Assembly: GCA_025677825.1 (NCBI GenBank) | Contig: JAIXMO010000051.1 | Span: 1-64,000, forward strand | Reading direction: 5' to 3' | Origin: Helicostylum pulchrum | Taxonomy: Eukaryota; Mucoromycota; Mucoromycetes; Mucorales; Mucoraceae | Length of the DNA: 64,000 bases | Shown: positions 25,105 through 37,219 of the stretch, piece after piece | Position numbering within the stretch: the stretch's first letter is position 1 | Layout of the letters: each line of letters opens with the position of its first letter | Notes under the pieces: generated by a model | Database searches by the model: none | Told to the model about the DNA's origin: nothing | The model's input: the letters and a program-made list of their open reading frames with translations, nothing else | Program-made: the position numbers and the translations under genes

Positions 25105-25438
25105 AATAAACACATTTTTTTTATACAAACCAACAGTTGTTTTTTTTCCCAAGAAAATTTATATGTATAAAGAGGAAGGAGCCCCCTTTTCTAAAAAGGG
25201 TAAACATTCTTCTCCGTAAAAAATGAGGGTTCAAAATAAGCTTGTTCAAAACAAGCTTCTGGAATAAACAAGTCTATTACTTGCCACTTCTGAAAGACAA
25301 CATCAATCAGATTCGAGATTTGAAGGGGAGTTCATAAATATTCTTAATCCAGTTTAAACCTCAACTTTGTTCGAAAGTATAAAAGACAGTTTTTTAACTC
25401 TTTTTCTTTCGTTTTGTCTCTGTATTAGTAAGATTATT
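25105..25438. promoter_or_regulatory. Intergenic region with a 9-bp inverted repeat
   Basis: A 334-bp gap upstream of the Zn2Cys6 gene. At 25238-25258 there is a perfect inverted repeat, AAGCTTGTT and AACAAGCTT separated by CAA, about 180 bp before the start codon. It may be a hairpin or a binding site for a dimeric regulator. Confidence 0.4.
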
Positions 25439-27856
25439 ATGGTCGTTCAAAGCAAAAAGAGGACTCCGTGCGAGGGTAAAAGAAAGATTTTACTGCTATA
25501 AAAAAGAAGAAGAAAAATATTAACCTCTGCGTTATATATAACATTAGAATGTCGAGATCAAAAAAGAAAGTGTAATGGTGAAATCCCTTGTGAAAGGTAA
25601 AAAAGAAAGATTATTATCACTTTTTTTAATATGCCTAATAAACCCGGATGTAGGTGTAATAAATTCAACTTGAGCTGTGTTTATACTTCTTCTCGCTCAC
25701 CACTTGACGAGGAATACCTCAGCATGACCCGAAAAATAGCTCTTGCCAATGAGATAGAGACACTAAACCACCAAATAAAAGAAATGGAAGCTAACTTCAA
25801 AACATTACCAGGCTATAATTCATGTATAAATACACCACCCCCTGAAGAATTAATGCCGTTTTATAGCGATGAAAGTATCTCTAGTTTTGAAGATACCGAT
25901 TCTGCCGTCTGTCTTGCATCCGAAGATACTACTAGTTCATACCACCCACCTGCTAAACGAACTAAACTAATTGCATCACTTGACGATGTCAACGTCTACC
26001 TGACTCCCACCATTACCAGCGAAGCTCAAGAATATCAAAACTCGTTACGAGTTAACCCCTGGACGCTGACTTTACAAAAAGGCGAATTTAAGATTAAAAC
26101 GCATATAAAAACACACAGCGATCTTTTAGATAACCTTCATCATATGATGGGCACGGTCAACCTAACCAGCTTCATTCCACCCAATGTAGCCAGCAACGTC
26201 AAACCAAACACATTGATTAGCGTATTGAACTTTCTCGTTTTAAAAAAATATGGCAAAACGCATTGTAAAAGTGTCGCTAAATCTGTACAAATTTATATTA
26301 CTCCCGATTTATCCACAGTCGATACTATGGTTGTCTCCAAATCACCTGAATCGATTCAAACCACTACCTCCAAACTTTTAAGTGCGTATGTACGATGTCA
26401 GCATTTGCAACAACTTGCAATTCATGTACCTACCTTCTATCGACTATTTATTGACAAAGCCGATGGGTTAGAGACATCTCCTGCCATTATGGCATTATGC
26501 GCAGCAGTTTGTACTTTCCGATGTAAACACGTGTCTGATTGTTTGCCGTCCATTTCATTGGTAGAATACGGTAAATTTTATTTCGACCAGGCCCGGGACC
26601 TGTTATCAGATCTTTTTGATCAATTTGATCTCGAGACATTTACAACCTACGTATTTATGACTGTTTATAAGCTAAGTGTTTCACAAACCAAAGAAGCCCT
26701 TTATTATGCAGATATCGCTGAGCGTATTGCAGCTGTATTAAAACCAATCTACAATGATATCTTGAAGCATCCGGGTGATTTAGTGCTGCTAGAGAAGGGT
26801 GAAGCAGTTCACTTTAAAAGGCTTTTAAATCATTTGCATCGTATGATTACGTATTCACAAGTATCTCAATCAGATCCATTGACTACGTTAGCCAAGAATG
26901 AAGACTTGCCGTTTTGTATACTGATGCATATGGGTGAAGGGAAATGGGAATTGGCAGCAGACGATTCAGTTCAAGAAAAATGGTTTGTGCAAATGCACGG
27001 GTACATTTTAAAATTACAACGAGCAGGTCATGATGCGAGCAAGTCAGCGCAGTCGTGTGATTTACAGCATCTCACAGGATTAATTGGACACCAAGTAGAA
27101 ATGGCTATGCGGCACTGGTATTCCAAGATACTTCCTATTGAATTTAAACTTTCGCTACCTCCATTTAACTCGAGTATCCCACGTAATGATTTCTATACAA
27201 CCTTGGATCGAGAATGTGCGCATAGTGCTATACCTGCTTTAACCACGTTGGCGCTGTACGAAGAATGGTTAGTTCTATGTCTAGCCTATTTACCTAAATC
27301 TGTGTCTAGCCCCGAAAATAACTGGAATAAATTGACTACGTACTGGTCCGGAGGACACACTGCAAAGGAACTTGTCACTGAAAAATGGGAACGTCGAATT
27401 GCCAAACTATTACAGCTGAGAGAGATGATTGAGTTTGAAGGATCCGACCAAGATTATTTAAACGCGGTCAATACAATCATTATTCCAGCCGAAAGTCAAG
27501 TCAACAACCATATTGTTTGTTTGGGATTACACTCTGCGTTTATCACAATTCGATTGTTAAAGTACTTGAGGTCTCGAGTGCAAGACTGTTACTTTGATAT
27601 GAAGACGTTAATTAACGCTTGGCAGTTCCTGTTGACGGTTTCAAAGTTACAGCCTATCATGCCGCCTCAAATACTGGACATGATGCCTCGAGTACATAAA
27701 AACTTGACAGCTTGTATGGCTATTGTAAAAGACGAATTAAAGTTACAACCTTATCAAGGAAAGGTTGGTAACTATGTTGATGTCATGGAGAGAGATTTAA
27801 AGAGTCAAGTGATTGAAGACGATGATTGTGATTGCGTTACTTGTCCTAACGCATAA
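25439..27856 (+). CDS. Zn2Cys6 fungal transcription factor
   Basis: Three exons (25439-25475, 25548-25596, 25654-27856) give 762 aa. The binuclear zinc cluster is built from all three exons: CEECRDQKRKC, NGEIPCERC, then NKFNLSC, spacing C-x2-C-x6-C-x5-C-x2-C-x6-C. A basic N-terminus and a short coiled linker (EIETLNHQIKEMEA) follow. The remaining ~650 residues form a helical middle region like fungal-specific transcription factor domains, and the C-terminus is acidic (DDDCDC). Target genes cannot be predicted. A truncated, decayed copy of its 3' third and 3' flank lies at about 57560-58565, so this family has been copied within the genome. The start is the only ATG that puts the cysteines in frame. 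Confidence 0.88.
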
Positions 27857-28523
27857 AAAACCCTATATTACACTGACATATTAATATACCACCTTTTTCT
27901 TAGATATGTCCTTTTTCCCTTCTCCCCCCCCCTTCTACTTTTGTTTACCAAAAACTTCCTTCTTGTTCTTAATTTAGCACCCACTCCCTATTTTACTCAC
28001 TATTATATACTCTCTCACGTATCACTCCCATTCCGTTGTCTAAATCCATGGTTAATAAACACGCGAACATGTAATTTGCACGACATAACGTATATAAAAT
28101 GTACGGATGATGCTTTTAGCTACGCATATAGCAACAGTCATTTATCGTGCAATTAAACTTTAGATTTAACGTATCTACTACATAACTAAAGGGCTTCCGC
28201 TTTTTTGGCAAGCAAATAAAACGGCATCGTCATACGCGCGCTTATTGTTCCTCTTAGGCTCCTTTATGCCGTATTCGTTTTTTTTTCGCTATAAACAAGG
28301 CCACTTAGAAGAAGATATTTAAAGGTTTTATTTGCTACTTACCCTTCCTCTGTTATCACTATAAATGGTTTCAACAGAACAGACTTGGCAGATCGAGAAC
28401 AACGAAAATGAAATACGAACGCGTTCCAGTCACGTGTTTTGCTTACAAGCACCAATTTTTTTTTTAATTTTTTTAAAAAAATAACCCTCCCCTTCTTTTC
28501 ATAAAACAAAAACAAAATACAAA
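27857..28523. other. Intergenic region; 3' flank duplicated at 58.3-58.6 kb
   Basis: No gene. The first ~240 bases are recognisably similar to the DNA downstream of the pseudogene at 58318 (shared CACCCACTCCCTA and ATGGTTAATAAAC blocks), showing that the duplication covered more than the coding part. The rest is the promoter side of the Ase1 gene. Confidence 0.7.
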
Positions 28524-30682
28524 ATGACATCGATGAATGAGATTACCGCCGAACTCGAACTACAACTAAAACGACTTTCAGTAGTTCATGACGAAATTGG
28601 ATATACAAATGAAGCCAAACAAGAAAAGACGGCGAATATACTAGAATCAGTAATCCTGTTTGTGCAAGAAAAAGTAAAAAATGGTGTCTTGGAAAAAGAA
28701 CAAATAATAAAAGAAGCTGAGACCACTCAAAAAGCGATACTTTCTTACAAGAAACTAATGGGTGAATTTGCTTCGAATAAAGCTGTACTTGATCCCTCAA
28801 AGTCATTACTAGATAATCTGAAGGAATTACAACAAGAAAAAATGAAAGTGGAACAGGTACAATAAAAAAAAAAAAAATATACGAACCTTTTTTTCGTGTG
28901 TGTTAAAATAATATTGATAATATAGAAATACAATCAATTACTATCCCACGTCAAAGGTATACTTTATTTTATTTTAAAAATGTATAAACTTGGATTAATT
29001 ATTTGTATATAAAAAAAAAGAACTCTATTTACAACTTGAAGAATTTAAAGCGGCTATGGGAGATTTTGTAGATACGAGTATGTTAATGTCTAAAGAAGTG
29101 GATGTATCATCATTAGCGGTGAATGCGCTTGAAGAAGAAATACAACGTTGTGAAATTGAATACGTCAATAGAAAAGAGAGTGTAGAAGATGGTGTGCAAC
29201 AGATTAACAATCTTTTAATGGTGTTGGGCGCTCAACCTACCAGCCAAGACGAATTGATCTACAGCTATTATCACGAAACAGATCCTAACAACAAGATGGA
29301 TTTATGCAATCAATTAGTCTCTCAAGATAATTTAAGATACATGGGCAGTCGCATTGAACAGGTAATATTTTACATACGTTGGTTTGTAAATGTAAACTCA
29401 CAATGTAAAAAAAAAAATAGTTGGAAGGAACTAAACAACAACTTGAAGCTCGTAAAAGTGAAATTACACAAAACCTTAGACACCTTTGGAATAGATTACG
29501 TGTTGATAATAAAAAATGTGAAGAGTTTTTAATGGAAAATAGAGGATTTACTCAACGTGAATTAGAACAGGTAAAAAAAAAAGTAATAGTGATCATGCCT
29601 TCGAAATTTGGTATATTAATTGTTTGTGGTAGTACGAAAAAGAATTGAGTCGTTTAACCATATTAAAACAAGAACGCATTGGTGACTTTATTCTTACAGC
29701 TAGAGACGAATTGAAAGGATTATGGAAACAATTATATTACAGTGAAAATCAAATGAAACAGTTTAAAGCAGCGTATGTAGATGAATTGACCGAAGCAGTA
29801 TTGGAAGAACACGAAAACGAAATATCCAGACTTCAATTAGAAACCGAGGATTCAAAGTATATTTTGGAACGTATTGAAAAACACATGAAATTAAAGAACG
29901 AAGTTGAAGACTTTGAAGCTATCACGAGTGATCCTAATCGATTATTTGGTAAAGGTCAACGTGATCCAGGTCGTTTACTTCGTGAAGAAAAGTTTAGAAA
30001 GCGTATCTCTCGTGAATTACCAAAAGTAACAAAGGAATTGGAGGGTTCGTTATTAGAGTATGAAGCTTTAAAGGGACATCCGTTTTTGGTTTACGGTAAA
30101 TCTTACTTTGATGTCCTTTATGAACAAGGATTAGCGTTAGAGGAAAACAAGATAGTCAACAATAGTCGTAACTTGTCTTTGCAGGATCCACTACCCACGG
30201 GACCACCACGAACACCAAAACGCGGCATTGAAACACGCCAACCTATGACGAGTCCTCGTGTAGTTAAATCAGTTAAACGTATATTCAATACCCCACAACC
30301 TGCTCGAGTTAAACCATTTCATTTTACTGAAGTAGCAAGTAATAAAATCGATATTTCAGCTAGTATTTTACATCAAGTGAGAGAAAAGAATATCAAGCAG
30401 CGTAAACAAAAGGTAATTAAACGAGGTCATATCTTTGATGATGATGACGATGACGAAGATGATGGTGACGAAGAAGACGAAAATACTGCTCCTTTACTTA
30501 TGGTAAAAAACTTTCCCTTTTTTTTTGTATTACATTAGACTAACAGGTTACAATAGAAACGAAATCCTAGAAAGCGTGCTCATGTAATTGGATCTCAGTC
30601 AGAAAGTGATGATGCTCTTGATTTAGGAATATTTGATGATGGACCAGATTTAAGTGATATGTCTGACATTGATGATGCATAA
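28524..30682 (+). CDS. ASE1: Ase1/PRC1/MAP65 microtubule-bundling protein
   Basis: Six exons (28524-28856, 28926-28956, 29021-29361, 29421-29570, 29633-30502, 30557-30682) give 616 aa; exon 2 is only 31 nt. The N-terminus is a coiled dimerisation rod. The conserved spectrin-like microtubule-binding region lies at about residues 330-470 (LWKQLYYS, then GRLLREEKFRKRISRELPKV). The C-terminus is basic then acidic, with possible Cdk sites (TPKR, SPRV, TPQP). This family cross-links antiparallel microtubules in the spindle midzone and at cell division. Length and domain order match fungal Ase1. The acidic run at residues ~556-570 is a low-complexity addition. Confidence 0.92.
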
Positions 30683-30745
30683 AGTATCCTCTTCTTTTTT
30701 CTCTTTTTTTATTATTATTAATAAAACATATTTTTCTTCTAAATT

Positions 30746-31346
30746 CTATTGATTAAGAAAGAAACGCCAGTAAACGTATCCAATTAAGAAAGCAATGGGA
30801 ATAAGAATACGAAGAGGGCTAATAATGAAATTTTTTTTTTTAGTCGCACTGTAAGGGTAAAATACTATTTAGTAGTACTTACTTTCCTGAAGCACCATCA
30901 TTCACTGTTTTAACTGTATTGACTGATTGAACAACAACTGGCTTGGACTTAATATAAGATTTAAGGTTAATTTCGGATTTTTTTTTATACTTGTTTTATT
31001 GGCATAGTTACCTCAGGGTCCAACTCGCCCACATAATATTTGACAAGCATTTGACGGGCATCAGGCGAATGTCCTACATCATCAAAAGGCCCAGAAGCAT
31101 CTTTTGCTCCTTCTTCAATAAGAATTTCGTCTCCACCAGGATGCTTTATTTTTTAAAAAGAAAAGTTAACAAACGCGTTGACCAAAAAAAAAAAAAAGAA
31201 AAAAAAGAAAAAAAAAAAAAAAAAAAAAGTGTGTGTACCTCATCTACAAACTTTGTAATATCGTAAACTTTGTTGTCAATAATCATGTAGAGATCATCTC
31301 TGGTGTTATGCTTTGAAACATCCTCATGAGTATAAATTTGAACCAT
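30746..31346 (-). CDS. Cytochrome b5, tail-anchored
   Basis: Four exons (31346-31239, 31143-31012, 30947-30883, 30848-30746) give 135 aa, the standard microsomal b5 size. The haem domain has HPGGDEILIEEGAKDA with the axial His of HPGG and a second axial His in DVGHSPDAR. A Ser/Val-rich linker leads to a C-terminal hydrophobic helix (ISPLRILIPIAFLIGYVYW), a tail anchor for the ER or outer mitochondrial membrane. It donates electrons to desaturases, hydroxylases and P450s. The gene is convergent with ASE1, with only 63 bp between stop codons. Confidence 0.93.
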
Positions 31347-31755
31347 TTTTTTATTAACAAAGTGGGGTTTGTAACAAATAAAATAATGAAAATAATCTTA
31401 TTGGTGTTAAGAGTTATTTTTTTTTCCACTTAAAAAACCCAGTCCCCGTTCCGCCGCACGCACACACACATACACACAACTCTTTCAGTATCAAGCGCAC
31501 ATTACTTTTTGGAACTGGTCTCTTTTTTCTTTTTCTTTTCTTTTTTTTTTTCGTCGTTTTTTTTTTCTCTCTTTGTTATATAGCTATATATCTCTTATAT
31601 ACTCATAACGTACGTAACCGATAATTAAAAAAAAGCCAAGAGTGTCCCCCACCCTCCACAATATCTTATTATTTTTTTTTAAAAAAAATAGAATCGACTT
31701 TTTTTTTTATTTTTTATTCGTGTTTTTTCTAATTGAAACCAACCAAACGGGAAAA
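31347..31755. promoter_or_regulatory. Divergent promoter region of cytochrome b5 and ELL
   Basis: 409 bp, rich in poly(T) and CA repeats, with a T9/A8 palindrome at 31672-31688. No gene was seen. Confidence 0.5.
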
Positions 31756-33854
31756 AATGTCTAAAAGTAATTACACAATCAACTTCAAGTTGGATCCAGA
31801 GAGCTTTGCCAAGTTGGCTTCGGCAAAGAATATAAAGTTGGATGTAAAGAATAACGAAATGGCCGTAAGTTTTTAAAGATAAAAAAAATAAATATATATA
31901 TTAATAATATATTAATAAATAAAAAAAATAGGAACTCTTATTACCGGATACTCGAATAAAACTAGAATCGAATAAAAAGAAAGTAACTACAGCGACATAT
32001 TATAATAACAAGTCCAGTAGTTTATATTACCTTGGTGATTCAGTATCAGCAAATACAAGTACCAGAGTACTAACTGATATCGATAAAAAACGTATCAAGT
32101 CCAAAGAAAGGGAAAAGACAACAACTCGAGGTGTTGAATTACTTGATATACCCAGCATGCCAACTACTACAATATCACCTTCATCACCTATTCCTCCTCC
32201 TACTACTAAACCTATGAAATCAACTTTAAAGAAATCTAGTACCGGTACTAGTACACCAAATAATAATACATCAAATAATAACAATAATATTACCAAAAAC
32301 ACAAAGAGAAAGTCTTCAACAAATCATAATATACCTACTTCTCGTGGCTCTCTCACTCCACAGAATAATACGCCCAGACCTTCAACGCATCCTCTTCCTC
32401 CGACTGAGAAATTGAATGATCGAATTATTCAATTATTAGCTTTAAAACCATATCAAGTCACTACAATGGCCAAAATGGTAGATTCTACTCAATGGGAAGT
32501 AAAGAAGATTATGGACGAGGTAAAGTATTATATAACAGGCTGTTATTTTGTCGGCAAACAATCTTTTTTAACGCACAACCTAGGTTGGTATTCAATTACC
32601 TGATCAATCGCAAAAGAAAAAGTATTGCTTAAAACCAATACTCTATAAAAATATCAGAATCTGGGATTGGCCATTATACACCAACGAAGAAAAGATGACA
32701 GTATGTGATAACGCTAAAGAAGCATACGATATCCTTCATTTACCTGCTGACGCTGTCGAACGTAACAATCTTGTGGATTCCAGTAAATTAATTCAACCTC
32801 CTCCCGGTCGAGTACCAATTACAACAGAACGTGATCGTGCAATTGCAGCCAAAAAATCGAGTAATAAATCCTTAAAGAAAGCACCGGAAAAGAAGCATTC
32901 ACCTGATTTAAAGGGAAAAGGTAAAACTACTCCTTCGGGGTTCTCATATTCAACAAATACAGAACCTGCTGCCCCAACACCTTCTTCTTCAAAGATCACT
33001 TCTCCCATCACCCATACAACAACTAAAAATAAACCTGTCACAACAGCACATACAGCAGCAACAGCGGCAGCAGCACAAGCAACAGCAACAGCCCATACAG
33101 CAACAACACTTCAAAGATCTACTTCCACCACGGGTCAACATCATTTGAAACCATCTTCTTCCAATAAAAAAGTGAGTGCAAAAGGTTTACCACCACAACC
33201 TGCAGCACCGCCTACTATTACAACAAAAACTCCATCCTCAGAAAGAGTTTCTCCTACTACTGCAACAACAAAAACATCATCTAAATTAATTTTACCTATC
33301 AAACCATCCAAATTACCGTCATCTCACAAACCAACAAAGAGGTCCATTAGTGAAACAGGTAATATATCATTTTTAAATTGTAAAAAAAAAACCTATTTTA
33401 ACTTAGATCTTTTGTACAAGTAGGAATTACACATCAACCAACTTCTAGTAAGAAAATCATACCAAATGATTATTCTCATCATCATACACCGACTGAATTA
33501 TCTCAACTAGCGACACAAACGATCTTTGACAGCTACTGTACGAAATACATGCATGAACAAGAGGAATATCACGACACAAAGGTTCAGTTTAAACAAAAGT
33601 ACCCCTACTATATCAAAGTACTTGAATCGACACATCCACCTACCGGTAGTAAGCGGTCTTACTTCGACTTAAAATTGGAATATTACGATATGGTGAAGGA
33701 GAACTACTTGAAGAAGCAAAACGAAGCTTCTTGGCAGGAAGCTGAATCGCATTTGAGAGAATGTAATGCTAAACGTAGAAGATTAAACTTTATGTGGAAT
33801 TCAATTGAAAAGAACTTGAAAGAACATCATTATAAATTAAATCGAAAAATGTAG
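31756..33854 (+). CDS. RNA polymerase II elongation factor ELL-like
   Basis: Four exons (about 31756-31864, 31931-32519, 32584-33358, 33424-33854) give about 633 aa. The N-terminal region has the ELL-type winged-helix segment (RIIQLLALKPYQVTTMAKM, then YCLKPILYKNIRIWDWPLYT). A long Ser/Thr/Pro/Ala low-complexity linker follows. The C-terminus matches the occludin/ELL homology domain (YPYYIKVLESTHPPTGSKRS, then RRRLNFMWNSIEKNLKEHHY). ELL suppresses polymerase pausing and, in animals, belongs to the super elongation complex; fungi keep a smaller ELL-EAF form. Domain order and length agree with the family. Ascomycete yeasts such as S. cerevisiae lack it. Confidence 0.88.
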
Positions 33855-33981
33855 ATATAGTTCTTATGCTTACGACCTAAAAAAAAAAAAAAGAATTAAA
33901 ATAAAAAAAGAAGGGATCTTATATATTGCGTGTAAATACACTTATAAAAATATTTTGTGTGTGTAAAATTAATTCATGGTC

Positions 33982-34017
<36 letters not shown>

Positions 34018-34883
34018 GTGTGTGTGTAGCTAACTACATTTAATCTGCATTAAAAAAAAATAAAAAGGTAACATCTTATCACACATATCAGGTAATAGGC
34101 AGATTACCATTCGCCTGGGTAAGTTTACTCGATAACTATTTTTATACTTGTGTGCGTGTGAGTGTGTGTCAATTAAAAACAAGTATAAAGATGGCATGAC
34201 GAAGGGCTCCATTACATAAGAGAGAAATTTAGATATTCAAGGAGGATAATTCAGATTAAATGGAAATGTTTTACGGCCGATATATCCCTTTGGTCTTAAA
34301 GAAGGTTTTTTTTTCGCAAAAGGAAGGGGGTGAATAAGAAAAAAAAAAAACCAGCATGTTGTTTTTTTTGCATACATACACACACAAAATGATACAAATA
34401 CAAAAAAATGATGCAAATATAAAGGCGGTGTTTTGTTATTGTTATTCTTTTAAGACCCAAGAGGTCCCCATTGTGTATAGTTTATTTTTAACACTTTTTT
34501 TTTTTTAACCCTGCATCACTCCTTGTAAACTCCTTAGCAAGTGCTTCGGTTTTTCTTTACATGTAGCATATACAAAGGGAGCTTAAAATAGGTGGGGCCA
34601 TTTGTAATTATAGCGCTTTTTAATATATATAGGCTTATCATTAAAAATAGCAGTAATGATTCAGGTTTTTAAAGTGAAAATGTTTAGAACAAAAAAGGAG
34701 TGTAGTATTTTATTTGAAATCTCTTTTGCGATAATAATAAATATATATGGCTGTATTATGGTAAGGTTAAAAAACATTTTAAATAATATATAGAAAAAAT
34801 ATAGGAGTAAAAAAAAAGGGGGGGGGGTTGGGGATGGTTGTGTATATACATGCTACAAGAAAAAAAGGTATTCCTTTTTTCGT
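33855..34883. other. Intergenic region with (GT)n microsatellite
   Basis: About 1 kb between ELL (+) and the CCCH gene (-), which converge. A GT repeat spans about 33983-34013 and G-rich DNA lies near 34818-34834. No gene was seen; the short frames are low complexity. Confidence 0.6.
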
Positions 34884-35458
34884 TTAAAATGAGAATGGTA
34901 CAGATAATAAAGAAGAGGATGAATTTGAAGATGAAGATGAATAACGTCGATCAAGTGACGACCAAATAGAGGAAGGAAACTCTTTTTTGGCAAGCGTTGG
35001 AGTAGTAAACATCATATTTCCCCACAGCAAATCCTCTTGTAATAAGCAAGTATTAGTAGTAGTAGTAGTAGCAGTAGGCTGAGAGAGCAATGAATGAGTG
35101 GCAAAGAAATTAGGAGATAAATCACCAGACAGGGAAGATGAAGAGGATATGGTAGGTGATGATGCCACATGAACCTCGTCGTGTATAAAAGTACATCGAA
35201 CACCGTACAAGCATGTACCCGTTAAATGAAATGTCTTACAGATTTCCGTCTTGTAACGAACATGGCGTTGAAGGCATCGAAGCTCTTCAGATCCATGAGC
35301 AAAACGACATTTCTTTGAGTATCTATTGTATTTTGTTATGTTAGTTTTTTAATACTTTAGTTTTATACAATAAAAATCAAATATTACCTGCATTCACCCA
35401 TCTCCTGCCAATTTCTACACATTTCAGTTTTAAAGAGTTGATATTTTCGTGTATCCAT
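34884..35458 (-). CDS. Tandem CCCH zinc-finger protein, tristetraprolin type
   Basis: Two exons (35458-35388, 35322-34884) give 169 aa. Two fingers have the exact spacing C-x8-C-x5-C-x3-H: CRNWQEMGECRYSKKCRFAH and CKTFHLTGTCLYGVRCTFIH, each preceded by the characteristic lead-in (FKTEM and YKTEI). The rest is a Ser/Thr-rich tail. Proteins of this type bind AU-rich elements in mRNA 3' ends and promote deadenylation and decay; yeast Cth1/Cth2 do so in iron limitation. The intron falls inside finger 1. The fungal target set is not predictable. Confidence 0.9.
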
Positions 35459-35825
35459 AATGTGTAAATATATATGTAAAAAGCAGTAGAAAAAGCAATA
35501 AAATAATACGAAAGGAAAAAAAAGAAAAAAGAGAATATACAAGATTCGCCCAGTTTATATACAAGTTTTTTTTTATTGTTACCTTCCATCTTTATCCGGC
35601 CAATTTGAATTTTAATAACAAAGTAATTTTTAAGATTGAACCGCAAACAAGGTTTTTCAGCATACAATCCCCCATTAAAGTCTGTGTGAGTGATACTAAG
35701 CAAGTCACCTGTTTGTACAATAAACATAGACTCTTAAAAAGGGAATTAACAAAATAATACAAGCAGTAAAAAAAAAAAAACGTTAAAACCTAACTTAAAA
35801 ATAAAATTTATTATATGTGTTATTT
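35459..35825. other. Intergenic region between two minus-strand genes
   Basis: 367 bp. A 116-codon frame crosses it on the minus strand (35727-35377) but overlaps the CCCH gene's first exon and intron in another frame and looks like leader sequence. No gene is supported. Confidence 0.5.
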
Positions 35826-36361
35826 TTAACTTGTTTGAATCTGTATTTTAGCCATAAATGGAGCTATTGTTGATGAATCATTATTATTCGAGATAAATAC
35901 ATTATTTTGTTGTTGTTGTTGTTGTTGTTGTTGTAGGTGATTTGTACTACTACCACTAAATTTGGTTCCGAGCCGATTCTGGAGGAGCTCACTGCTGTGA
36001 TTAGTACCTCTGCCTCGTAACGTGGTTGGATCCAAAAGATAATCTGCAGGTACAAACTTGTATGCATCTCGTCTCTCCTTTTCTTGTTTTAATATCACCA
36101 GCGCGTTTTCTTGCTCCAAAATCATTTGTGATGTGATGGTGGAAATCGTTTCGGCATACGGTTTGCGCAACTTACATAGTGCTTCTGTGACGGGGTGAAC
36201 TTTATTCGTCACATGCGACACTGGAGTACTTAATAGCATAAATATGTAACGCGTCCTTCGGGGTTTTCGGTTATTCATCATGATTGAATCACTTACTTTA
36301 CCTGATAAAAGTGAATTAAAATCATGTTGAAATACCACATTTCCTGATCGGGGTTTCTTTA

Positions 36362-36394
<33 letters not shown>

Positions 36395-36905
36395 GCTGTG
36401 TCTTGTTTTGAATACGTGATAATAAATGGTGGATAGCAAGTTGCTGTTCCATTGTATAGTGACTTAATAACCGCATCTTGCTTAGTGTACCAATATATAC
36501 TCGACTAACATTATCTAAATTTTCATTTTTGTTCAACATACCAGGCCAGCCTTGTTGTTGTTGTTGTTGTTGTTGCGCATTCGAAGTAAAAAATGACATA
36601 ATATTAGCTCTCAAAGGAACTTCGGTCGCTATATCTATTCCCGATACATGAAAATCGGGATTGTTTCCCCATTGGCTATTTTTTAACTGGATAAATGGGC
36701 TTTCTTTCGAGAACTTGGGTTTTTTATTCTTGTTGCTTGGAAAGATGCGATAAATTAATGATGGTTTGGTTTTAGTGTAATTTGATGATAAAGGAGGTGA
36801 AATTGGATGGCATTTCTCTCGCTTTAACAATCCTTTAATTCGGTGAGGAAATCTCTTCCAAATTGTAGTCTCCATCATTGACGAGTCTTTGGAAGGTTTA
36901 GTCAT
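35826..36905 (-). CDS. Uncharacterised polyglutamine protein
   Basis: Single-exon frame of 359 aa that I do not recognise. It has a basic N-terminus (KRFPHRIKGLLKREKCH), three CAG-type Gln runs (about residues 112-119, 169-180 and 326-334) and non-repetitive stretches between them, such as RRTRYIFMLLSTPVSHVTNK and EALCKLRKPYAETISTITSQ, that look like folded or conserved sequence. No signal peptide, membrane segment or known domain is evident. The open frame and coherent composition support a real gene. Codon use is like its neighbours. It could be a fungus-specific regulator; no function is claimed. Confidence 0.65.
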
Positions 36906-37219
36906 TTTTTTTTTTACCCTCTGAAAACGAGAGAAAGAGAGTTTTTTTTAATAGTAATAACAGAAAAAAAATATAAGAAAGATAGAGAGAGAAGGAAGAG
37001 AGAAAAAAAAAAAAAAGAGGATATATATCAAGATGAAATTTGTGAAACTCTTGTCAAAAGAAGTGTCTTATGAGTGTGCGTATAGAAGTATAAAAATAAA
37101 ATAAGAATTGTGCGAGGGAAGGGGATGATTTCAAGGAACAAACAAATAAATAATGCGACGCTCGATTCAATTATTCTTTTTTTTTTTTTTTTTTTTTTTA
37201 ACTCTGTATATACACATAT
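36906..37219. other. Intergenic region
   Basis: 314 bp with purine-rich and poly(T) tracts. It is the probable promoter of the polyQ gene and the 3' end of the double-psi-barrel gene. No gene was seen. Confidence 0.5.

Noticed and set aside
35377..35727. 116-codon minus-strand frame upstream of the CCCH gene
   Set aside because: Overlaps the CCCH gene's first exon and intron in another frame. It looks like leader sequence with a poly(Phe) stretch.
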